Shown here piece after piece: positions 45,901 to 54,859 of a stretch of DNA of 64,000 nucleotides. Source of the stretch: Mesorhabditis belari (taxonomy: Eukaryota > Nematoda > Chromadorea > Rhabditida > Rhabditidae); assembly GCA_958450365.1 (NCBI GenBank), contig CAUEEP010000725.1, positions 830,501 through 894,500 on the forward strand, read 5' to 3'. A model generated the notes under the pieces. It searched no databases. It was not told the DNA's origin and worked only from the letters and a program-made list of their open reading frames with translations. How positions within the stretch are numbered: position 1 is the stretch's first letter; each line of letters begins with the position of its first letter. Position numbers and translations under genes: made by a program.

Positions 45901-48900
45901 GAAATTGAGCTGAAATTGAGCTCAGCAATCAAGCAATAAAGCAATAAAGCTCAGCGAACAATAAACTAAAAAAAAATGAAATTTCAGAAGCAAACAAATT
46001 CTTCCTTATCGACCTCAAAGAATTGCAAGAACTTACAAATTTTGACGATTGTCTAAAGTAAGATTACTGTAGACACAATTTACTGTAGACACAGATTACT
46101 GTAGACACAGATTACTGTAGATATTGATCATCTTTCAGCACAACCTATGTGACTGAAGGGATTTATCGAAGCTTCACAAATAAAGTCATTTTCGGATCAT
46201 GCCAAGGAAAATACGAATCGATTTCCTTTGAGGCAACGGCAAGATCAAGTCGTGAGTTTTAAATAATCGTCTAAATGTTAAATACAACAATGGGGAGGGG
46301 GTCACTATTTCTTTTGTTGGCCCTCTGAGGATGGCCCTCTGAGGAGGAGGGACTCGCTACAGCTTTTCCAACTGTTCACTGTATTTGATTGCATTAAGGG
46401 TCGTCTTGCTATCCAGCAACTCCCAGTATACCACTCCCTTCATATCCCAAAGTGCTCAAACTGTGACATATGACAATAGACAATCCGATTAGCTTACAGA
46501 TTTACGGGATAGGAGAAGAAACAATAATCTAGCCGGTGGGATTGGACCTTTGACCTCCCGACTAAGATACAGAGTTCTTAGGCTTAGGCTTAGGCTCAGG
46601 CTTAGGCTTAGGCTTAGGCTTAGGGTTAGGCTTAGGCTTAGGCTTAGGCTTAGGCTTAGACTTAGGCTCAGGCTTAGGCTTAGGCTTAGGCTTAGGCTTA
46701 GGCTTAGGGTTAGGCTTAGGGTTAGGCTTAGGCTTAGACTTAGGCTCAGGCTTAGGCTTAGGCTTAGGCTTAGGCTTAGGCTTAGGGTTAGGCTTAGGGT
46801 TAGGCTTAGGCTTAGGGTTAGGCTTAGGCTTAGGCTTAGGCTTAGGCTTAGGCTTAGGCTCAGGCTTAGGCTTAGGCTTAGGCTTAGGCTTAGGCTCAGG
46901 CTTAGGCTTAGGCTTAGGCTTAGGCTTAGGCTTAGGCGTCGTTCATGGTGGCCATAATCACAAATTTCAAAGCTATAAAGCCTATAAAGCCTATAAAGCC
47001 TTTAAAGCTCTGATTTCAGGTTGTGAATGCCAAAACACGGAGATCAAGCTCGATGTGGATGAGGTGACGCAAGAGTTTGGAACTTTTGAGCCATACACTC
47101 ATTATGAGCTTTGCGAGAAGATCGCTTGTCAGCAGTCGATTAAACTCGAGTTGAGACCAAATTTGACCCATACTCCAATCATCATTCTTGATTATCATGT
47201 AAGAACTTTGAAGTTGCTAACTCTAAAGATCAAGAAAGCTTTTGAAAAAGCTGATAAAGTGAATTCAAAACAATTAATCTAATCAAATCCAAAAAGCCTA
47301 ATCATCTTTTCATTCAAAAGTATTCTTTATTCAGACAAAAGCTCTCCATCCAGCCACTTTCAATGTCGAAGCTCCAAATTTCCCATCGATCAGCGGAAAG
47401 GTTTACAAGTGAGTGTTTTAAATTAAATTTTACAGAAAAGCTCAAGTCTACAACTATTCACAAACTATTTTGAGTCCTTTTAGCTACACATCCGTTCGTC
47501 ACGGATCGATCAGCTTGGCCACCGACTGTGTGAATGTTGTCATTCAAAAAGGTGCTGTCAAATTCCATGTCTCGGCTCACTATCTTCCGAAAGGTGATTG
47601 AATAGATAAATTGATTTAAAAACTGTATCTTTCTGTATTGTATAGACTAAGGGAATCAAGCCAAGTCAAAGTCAGACCAAGAGAAATCTATAGCTTTCCC
47701 CTGGATGGTCAGGGGAAAGCCTTGGATTTTGAATGGCCTTTGATGCTAAGCCTTTTGAGTTTTGATTTGTTTTCAATTGCTAAAAATGGGCTAGATGGGA
47801 TTCGAACTTGAGCATGGCTTGGCTTTCTGGATTAGCTTTCAGGCTTGGCTTTCAGGCTTGGCTTTCTGGCTTGGCTTTCTGGCTTAGCTTTCAGGCTTGG
47901 CTTTCAGGCTTTTAGGTTAGACTAACTAAAAGCACTGGTCTTGGCTTTGCTATAATTTCGGCTGGAAACTTGGATCTCAGAGTCAAACCCTGATCCAAGT
48001 CAAACCCTGATCCTCCGTTACCCGTTACGACCATGGTAGTCAACTAAACTATCATTAAAAGTTGATAGTGCAGTTAATTTTGGGAATTGTCGCTCATCTG
48101 AAAGAAATTTAGGATCATTTCTTGACGCCGAAGCAATTGGTGAATCTAATAAATGACCTCTAGAACTAGAAGATTACCTCTAGAATTCCTAGAAGTATCC
48201 AAAATGCTAATTTAACTGTTTTTTAGCTGTTATAATAAGCCGTTCACAGTCAATCCGTAAAAAACTTGAACTATCTAGGGAATTTGAAGTTTTTTTGCCA
48301 TTATTCAACAATTTTCTCTATAAAACTCAACCAAAAAAATCAAAAAACAAAAATGCAATTCCTTTAGAAAATGATTAGAGAGTTTTTCGTTGAATTTCAA
48401 CGCAAAAACATCAACACGTTCTCAAAAAATGACACAATATCACAATTAGAAATACAATTCCTTAAAAAAACCTCTGATGGGAGTATCAAATTGACCCGGG
48501 AACTCAAGGGCAATGATTTCCACGACAACTTCTAGCTCAGCAATAAAGCAATAAAGCTCTTAACAAACTAGCTAGCAGATATCAAAAAACTAAAGTTTAA
48601 AAGCTTTGTAACCCTTGAATATATAAAATGCAAAGAAAAGCAAGAAAGATCGCGCTGGGATGGAAGCAGGATGGCAAGAATGGAAGGCCAGGACCAGGAC
48701 TTTACCTGCTGACCACAAGGATCTTTTTGTTTGCCTGAAAGAAGTCCTTTTGCGCCTCGTCTGTCTCGTTTGTCTTTTACGCTTCGCTTCGTTTTCGAGT
48801 AGACACCGAAATTTCAAAGCTATTGTTCTCGAAAACTAGCGATCCTTAGCAAAATCCGAAAGCACCATCGTACTCACGGTATTTGATAGGTGCTCTCATT

Positions 48901-51565
48901 TTCGTACCAAAATCTTACGGCCACTTCTGACCATTATAAGATATGCATGGCTTACTCTTTAACATGAGCATATTGTCACTAGCAGGATCAACCAGATATG
49001 AAAACGAGTTGCGATTCTCTTAGGGCCAAAACGTCCAAAATCCTTTCCCCTTTCGCTCCGATAGTCGCCAGTCCAGCTAGCAGACTAGATAGCCACCAGC
49101 CTAGCTAGCAGGCAACACCTTAGAGCCTGAACAATTCCGAGATCGATTCTCTCATTCTCTTGACAAAATAGTTTACTTTTGAATAAAACTTTATCTTTTA
49201 GAGTGTACTTGTTTCCGTCCTACCCCCGGCAACGTGCTCGAGTTCTTCGATCAATCCGCCGTTCATCGCTTCAATTTCCCACACTATTGTGCTCCAATGG
49301 ACTGCTGGATGGTGATCAAGAATGACAAACCGGGAAAGATCCTTGCCTTCAACATGAGCTCATCCGGTGTTTTGGATACAGATGAGCACCTGTCATTGAT
49401 CTTTGATGGAAAAGTTCAACGGTTAGTTGTGAGAAATTGGAAAACAAAGCTTATTTTAGTGGTCTTCCCCTTCAAGGTGCTTTCACGACACAAGATTTTG
49501 GAGAGGGAGCAAAGTGATGTTCTGTTGTTCTGTTGTTCTGTATTCTTGAGCTGAGTGGGTCTTGAGTCTTGTTTTGTATGAGTTCAATTCTGAAGTTTCT
49601 GCCAGATATAGACAATGTATAGACACCTAGAAGTAGGGTTAGATAGACACCTAGAAGACAAATAGACACCTAGAAGTAGGGCTAGACGAACACTGAATCA
49701 CTGAATCATGGCTTGGTTTTGTCTAGATTTTTGGTCTAACTCTAACCCAGCTCCTAGCTATTCTACTGTTAATTAACTCTGTTCTTTGCTCGATTCAAAT
49801 CTAAAATCTTTGCTTTAGATAGCTTTCTAGAGTTATAATGTAAAGAAAAAGATATCGACATATCAGCCAAAAACCCACATAACGGCGAATTTTCCCCCGA
49901 GGCCCCGTTTTACCTTGGCGAAGTCGGGAACCGGCTGGTCTACGGCCCACACGGCCCAGGTTCTGCCCCCGAGTGCTTTCGACTTTAATTTTTTAAATTT
50001 TTGATTTGAAATAGTCCAACTATATGATATTTTAAGACTTTTTAAATGATTTCAGTTTTTTTGGTCCAAAGATGGCTGAGAAAAAGCTCGTAAAGACGGA
50101 CGGACAGAAATATATCGTAGATTTGAAAGCTAATGGCTATTTGAAAGCTAAAAACCAAAGCTTTTCTTTTCAGAAACGTTTCCACATATTTTCTTCATCT
50201 CAAAATCCCCTCCGAGGACGCTCAACTCAACAATGAAACGATCAAAAATGAGATGTTGAACATCGAGATTTCGCTGAAATGGAAAGATCGTGAGTTGAAA
50301 AGAAAATTAATTAAAAATCAATTAAAAATCAACTTTAAATCAATTTTGAATAATCAAATCCGTAGACAACTCTTAGATTTTAGCCTGTATCTGCAACAAT
50401 CAAAAAAGAACTTTGAAACGAGGAGAGATTTTTCATCTAACTTCTCCGGGTTTTGAACAAAACTCAAGGTAAATTTAACATCTAAACTTTATCTTTAAAA
50501 GTCCAATCTAGCTACTGTGACTATCTTCGATGTGCCTACGACTTTTTGGCTCCAGCGGACACGAAAATTCAACTCAACATCACTTTTTATGATATTCCTG
50601 ATCTCAGCGATTCGCTTTTCTACGTGACTAACAAAGGGTTCGTTTAAGAATTGATTTTTGGGGTTAAACAAATGATTAAAAGAAAGAAATTCATTAAAAG
50701 AATTCTTTAATAATAAAGAATAAAGACTTTAAGAATAAAGACTTTTGGAATAAAGACTTTAAGAAGAAAGAGTTTGAGTAATATCAAAATCACAACAAAT
50801 TAGCAGAAATATTCCAACCTGGTCTTACTTTTATAAGGCCAGGAAAAGTTAGAAGCTAGGTCTAGGCTTGTTTTTTGATGAGGCCAGGTTTAATCTTGCT
50901 CATTAGGCCACGTAAATTGAATACACGCTACTTCTGGATCTTTGCGAAGCCAGGAAAAGTTAGAAGCTAGGTCTAGGCTTGTTTTTTGATGAGGCCAGGT
51001 TTAATCTTGTCCATTAGGCCACGTAAATTGAATAGACGCTACTTCTGCATCTTTTCCCCGCCAACCAAACAGTAGAAATGTCAATTTTTGCCGGCATTTC
51101 TGGTAAAGATATGGGGAAAATAGTAGAAATGATTTCATTTGGTTTAAATTCATTAATCCTCGCTCAAATCTATTCAAAACCATCTGAAAACTAGGATAAA
51201 ACATGTTAAAATTCAATGAAGGAAGATGTTAAAGATCAATTTGCATAATAATTTGTTGGTGAGGGAACGATTCGCAAAATCTATTTGACTGTAAATATTT
51301 ATTAAAGAAAGTTACAAATTTTCAGCCGCTACTTTCTCAGCAATGTCACCATGGTCGATACTGGAGTAAACGCATTGCAAATTCGTTTCCATACCGATGA
51401 AACGGATGTTGGTCGTGGATTTGAAATTGCGATCAGTTTGGGTAAGCCTTCGCCTTTTTTGGGTAAGCCGTTTGGGTAAGGTTTTTGCTTTCCAATTGCT
51501 CTAACCACTGAGGTATCCGGTACCTTAATTCCTAAGAGAAAGAAGGAAAGACAATGGAGAGAAAA

Positions 51566-51596
<31 letters not shown>

Positions 51597-52085
51597 TGAA
51601 AGCATGAAAGAAAGAAAGAGAGACAAATTTAGCCGATGCTTGTTCAAAATCGTCTGGTTGGATGATCGTCTTCTATTTGTTTGCCTCAATCATAGTTGTC
51701 GGCTTTCTTGCCTTTTTTGGTTATAAAATTAAGAACAAGACGCGTTTCTCGAATCAAATCTTTGTTCGCTTCAAGAACCCTGAGCACATTCAAGGGTAAG
51801 TCTTTAAAGTGTCAAGCAACTTACAGACTTCCTTACTAGTTCAAAACTTTCAGAAGATTAAACTTTAAAGAATTAGTAAACAAGTTTATCAGTTTTATCT
51901 AGGCATCTAGTTTTATCTTGTAATGTATATTGTAATGTAATGTTCTAGAAAAAACTAGAAATTGTAGTGTTCTACAATTGAATGAAAAATCATGATTGAA
52001 TGTCAAAACTTTATACTTTGTCTTCATTTCCAGCTTTGGTCAACCCGAGATGGAGGAAGCCAATCAAGGAGGAGATGATTTGTGA
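42986..52085 (+). CDS. CUB-domain type I membrane protein, 614 residues, 16 exons
   Basis: Exons: 42986-43034, 43705-43811, 44518-44660, 45044-45174, 45783-45848, 45988-46057, 46139-46251, 47020-47198, 47335-47408, 47484-47593, 49202-49421, 50174-50289, 50502-50637, 51326-51441, 51633-51795, 52034-52085; all phases agree. Residues 1-16 are a signal peptide ([16 protein letters not shown]). A CUB domain follows: C21, SPNYPQQYP at 36-44, C49 and W51. Further Cys-rich modules start at about residues 227 (CEC) and 348 (CTC), both at phase-1 exon starts, which suggests module duplication. The last module (421-543) ends GFEIAIS like a CUB strand. Residues 553-574 are one membrane helix, leaving a 40-residue acidic tail without a known motif. 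About ten N-glycosylation sequons lie outside. CUB domains bind protein or carbohydrate; the ligand is unknown. The exon 1-2 join and exon 4 acceptor (AATTTAAG) are the weakest points. Confidence 0.85.
43391..43443 (-). pseudogene. tRNA-like sequence lacking the anticodon arm
   Basis: The minus strand reads TATTGGTGTAGCTCATTTGG followed at once by GAGGTCGCGGGTTCGAATCC, then CCGGTGCCGAC. D and T arms are good, but the anticodon arm is deleted. It lies in the first intron of the CUB gene. Confidence 0.65.
43998..44212. mobile_element. MITE family A, copy 1 (CUB gene intron 2)
   Basis: Ends ATTCTCTCTAATAGTAGTGC and the complement. The interior has CTCAACACTCAAATCCCCCA and CGTCAGCTACATTTTCCGAC, shared with the copies at 52.2 and 52.5 kb. 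Non-autonomous. Confidence 0.8.
44240..44472. mobile_element. Foldback element with ~75-bp arms (CUB gene intron 2)
   Basis: CTCTGCCCCCTGAGTACCCG through GACACACAATTTA is mirrored by TAAATTGTGC through GGGGCAGAG. The centre (GTTAGACGCATCGAATGACA) resembles the core of dispersed family C, suggesting a common ancestor. It ends only about 45 bp before exon 3. Confidence 0.75.
44745..45035. repeat. 35-bp minisatellite (CUB gene intron 3)
   Basis: About eight units of TTCTAATTCTAAAGCTTCAA with AGATGTGAAACAGA or AGATGTAAAGCAGT, forming a three-unit higher-order pattern. It runs to within about 10 bp of the exon 4 acceptor. Confidence 0.85.
45375..45706 (-). mobile_element. tRNA-headed SINE-like element (CUB gene intron 4)
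   Basis: On the minus strand a tRNA-like head (GGGCCCTCTTGGTGTATTGG, GTGGGGTTCGGCCCCC) is followed by about 270 bp of body ending TTTATTTCATGTCCTGAATA. The tail resembles 37465-37560 (ACTTTATTCAGGGTCTGAGA), so at least one other tail copy exists. Confidence 0.45.
46139..46251 (+). other. CUB gene exon 7, bordering the telomere-containing intron
   Basis: Exon 7 ends in phase 1 at a GTGAGT donor. The next intron (46252-47019) holds the tRNA-like fragment and telomere block 4, and exon 8 resumes in phase with a TGATTTCAG acceptor. The insertion is therefore compatible with normal splicing. Confidence 0.75.
46530..46580 (-). pseudogene. 3' half of a tRNA-like sequence, cut by telomere repeats
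   Basis: TAGCCGGTGGGATTGGACCT and TGACCTCCCGACTAAGAT closely follow the copy at 15490-15563. At the point where that copy continues CTTAACCACTCGG, this one switches to CTTAGGCTTAGG. Confidence 0.65.
46577..46937 (+). repeat. Interstitial telomere repeats, block 4 (intronic, ~60 units)
   Basis: TTAGGC units with TCAGGC, TTAGGG and TTAGAC variants, the variants recurring in a longer-period pattern that suggests internal duplication. The longest telomere block in the window. Confidence 0.95.
47815..47915. repeat. GGCTTTCAGGCTTGGCTTTC minisatellite (CUB gene intron 10)
   Basis: Seven to eight imperfect units, in the largest CUB intron (47594-49201). The rest of that intron shows no gene. Confidence 0.75.
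50840..51040. repeat. ~107-bp tandem duplicate (CUB gene intron 13)
   Basis: CCAGGAAAAGTTAGAAGCTA through GGCCACGTAAATTGAATA occurs twice with few differences. Confidence 0.8.
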
Positions 52086-52181
52086 AAAGATTAAGAAAAC
52101 AAAAGTCATTTGTTATGAGCCTAGTCTCTCATTATCTTTAATCATCCTAAATCTTTGTTTATTTTGAAAGTTTATTGTTAT

Positions 52182-52394
52182 TGTATTCTCTCTAATAGTA
52201 GTGCACCCAGGTGAGTCGAGTTGGTGACTATTTGACGGTTTCCAAGCTTTCACAGAAGCTCAACACTCAAATCCCCCACTAAGATCTCATCGTCAGCTAC
52301 ATTTTCCGACCCCACATCAATAGGTTCTGATAAGCGGTTGACGAGATTTCGAAGAATTTAGGCGAGGCTCTGGGTGCACTGCTATTAGAAAAAG
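52182..52394. mobile_element. MITE family A, copy 2
   Basis: Begins GTATTCTCTCTAATAGTAGT and ends GGTGCACTGCTATTAGAAAA; same interior as copy 1. It lies about 100 bp past the CUB stop codon, so it may be in the 3' UTR or just beyond. Confidence 0.8.
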
Positions 52395-52463
52395 CCACCT
52401 AAAGATTATTTTCTTGATTCCGTCAGAGTCCGATTTCTTAAAGCCAATTACCGGACATTTTAG

Positions 52464-52686
52464 TACCGTATTTTCTCTAATAGTAGTGCACCTAGGCGAG
52501 CCGAGTTGGTGACTATTTTACGGCGTCCAAAGTCTCCCCAGAAGCTCAACACTCTAATCCCCCACTAGATCTCATCGTCAGCTACATTTTCCGACCCCAC
52601 ATCAATAGGTTCTGATAAGCGCTTCTCGAGATTTTGAGGAATTCAGGCGACGCTCAGGCTGCACTACCATTAGAGAAAATACGGTA
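52464..52686. mobile_element. MITE family A, copy 3 (best ends)
   Basis: TACCGTATTTTCTCTAATAG and its complement give the full terminus, with TA at both edges. AATAAA follows at about 52697 (TTTTCAATAAAGC) and could serve as a polyadenylation signal if the CUB transcript runs through both MITEs. Confidence 0.8.
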
Positions 52687-53774
52687 TCATTGTTTTCAAT
52701 AAAGCTATCATTCAATTTTGAATCAAAGTGGAGCATGAATGTTTACTCCAATGTCAGTATTGAAAGATTTTCGTTCAATTTGAAAGATATTCAGCGCCAA
52801 GACTGAATCTCTTTCAAATTCTTTATCTCCTTGTAATGTCCGAGAACATTCTAAACTCACAGTATCTCAGGCAGACAAAGATATTTTGATACTCGCCGCT
52901 CTGCTCAGCTTTCAAAGAATTCAACTATTCGCTCTCAAAATTTTGGAATTATTGAAATCTTCTGATTTGAAATGCTCCAAATAATTCGATTTCTTAATAA
53001 AAAGTAAAAATGAGTAAATACGAAGCGGGAAATTCTACAAAATCTATGCAAATCCTGCGAAAAAAACGATTCTGCCGAGAGGCTGGCATCTTGAACTTCG
53101 AAGTACTATAAATGAATGAATCATTGAATGAATACTTGTAACAAGTATAGTTTTTGCGTCCGGATCCATCGCAATGAGTGTTTTTGATGAATTTCAAAAA
53201 TAAATCTGTTGAATTGCTGTCACTGTTGACCACCAAATGAATAGAAATGTGAAAATTTTATTTTAAAAAGTAAAGATCCAAATTTTAAAGACGAGGCTCC
53301 TTGTCGGCGTTTGAAGCTCCGGAGATGTTTACATATTTGGGACCACGTTTTTGAGATGCTTGAGTGGGGAGACTGAAATTTGTACTTTATAAATAACTTC
53401 AGTAACATGACGCCAAAGAGAAAATCAATTCCAAACCACGATTAGCCTTGAAAAATCAACGAGAATCTTAAAGACAAAGCTCGTTGTCGGCGTTTGAAGC
53501 TCCGGAGATGTCTTAAATCTTTCCAGACTCAAACTGATTACTTTTTTTGTATCCAGAGATGTCTTAAATCTTTCCAGACTCAAACTGATCCCTTTTTTGT
53601 ATCAAAATCTGGATAAAAACATCAAAAAAAACGCTGAATTTTCGCTTTTTTCCTTGAGCTTCAAAACAAATTGAATTTTGGTTAGGAAAGTTTGACAAAA
53701 CAGTTATTCTTATTCTTATTGTTATTAAGTAATAAGAGATGTTATATTTTAATGAAATAAATAACAAAAAAGCT

Positions 53775-53965
53775 CTTTTAGAAGGCTTTTATAAAGAAAA
53801 AACTTCAAAAATAGCAGCAAGCCAGAGGCGTTGAGCTCATTCAATAGCTTGCTAAATGAGTTGTATGCATCGAATTTGAAAGCTTTTCGTATGTAAATGT
53901 AGCCAAGATTCCGGGCTTTAAATATCTATCCAACACTTACCACTTTTAAAATAAGTTAGACATTT
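53775..53965. repeat. Dispersed repeat D, copy 1
   Basis: GCGTTGAGCTCATTC, GTATGCATCGAATT and AAATGTAGCCAAGATTCCGG recur at 54470-54690, and more diverged at 41290-41520. The two nearby copies flank the coding fragment at 54124-54397. Confidence 0.7.
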
Positions 53966-54123
53966 GTTTTACTAGGTTTTACACAAAAAAAATTTGAATT
54001 ATCTTCTTGTTTAAAACTCAGAAAATGCATCGAAATGTCTACAGTGCGGGGTTGGTCATTTAGGAGATGATCGAACGAAGGTTCGACTCAAATTTTAGTA
54101 AAAAATAAAATGTGATTGCATAG

Positions 54124-54397
54124 AGTTGTTTTTTCCGATGAAATTGGCACAAATGGAGATTTTATCTATGGAAGAGAACTTCAAAAAAGAATTTTGTGTG
54201 GCCGAATCTCGAAAGTTGAATCTCCAAAGTGCCAAGAAAATATAAAAATAGTTGTGAACAGGTGTGAAAGCTTATTCGCTTATTTTAAAAAATATGACTT
54301 GAACTAAGAAATGATCTCTTTCAGTTGCACAAGTTTCGATGGTTCCTCCCGACCAATGGCCAATCAAGTTCTTCAACTCCTTCAAAACATTCAAAAG
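54124..54397 (+). CDS. Two-exon coding fragment, unknown
   Basis: Exon 54124-54261 (acceptor TGCATAG, donor GTGTGA) reads VVFSDEIGTNGDFIYGRELQ and onward. Exon 54325-54397 (acceptor CTCTTTCAG, donor GTCAGC) reads through SFDGSSRPMANQVLQLLQ. Phases agree (2 in, 2 joining, 0 out). There is no start, no stop and no further exon that I could place, and direct copies of repeat D flank it. It may be a displaced piece of a gene. No family recognised. Confidence 0.35.
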
Positions 54398-54469
54398 GTC
54401 AGCTCACCGTAAGCATTCCAATGAAAGCACATTTTTTGTTATGTTAGAGCCACTCTTTCTTTTGCAAAA

Positions 54470-54690
54470 TGCAAAATTGTTTTACGGAAGCCTTTCTAAG
54501 GAAAAATTTTTTATAAACAAAATCTTTAAAAATAGCAGCGGAGGGATGCCGCGTTGAGCTCATTCGAGAGCTTGCTAAATAAGTTGTATGCATCGAATTC
54601 GAGAGCTTTTGATATGTAAATGTAGCCAAGATTCCGGGCTTTAAATCTCTATCCAATACTTACCACTTTTAAAATAAGTTAGACATTTGC
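54470..54690. repeat. Dispersed repeat D, copy 2
   Basis: Same order of blocks as 53775-53965, closely matching over CCAAGATTCCGGGCTTTAAA and ACTTACCACTTTTAAAATAA. Confidence 0.7.
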
Positions 54691-54859
54691 TAGCTTTTAC
54701 AAAAAGTTGTGTTAGAACTTTTGAGAGAGCCGAACTTCAAAAGTAAAGCAAAGTAAAGCAAAGTCAAGCAAAGCAAAGTAAAGCCAAGCAAATCAAACGC
54801 TTAATAAAGCCACAAGTTTTCATTTAAATAACTGAATACTTATTTTGAATTTTAGAGTT

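Noticed and set aside
46550..46957. 135-codon LRLRLR frame and similar KPKPKP (34559) and LGLGLG (38459) frames
   Set aside because: Telomere hexamers are a multiple of three and stay open in several frames. There is no evidence for translation.
49900..50000. GC-rich patch near 49900 (CCCCGAGGCCCCGTTTTACC)
   Set aside because: Considered as a conserved RNA or promoter, but it lies within a CUB intron and shows no stem or repeat that I could support.
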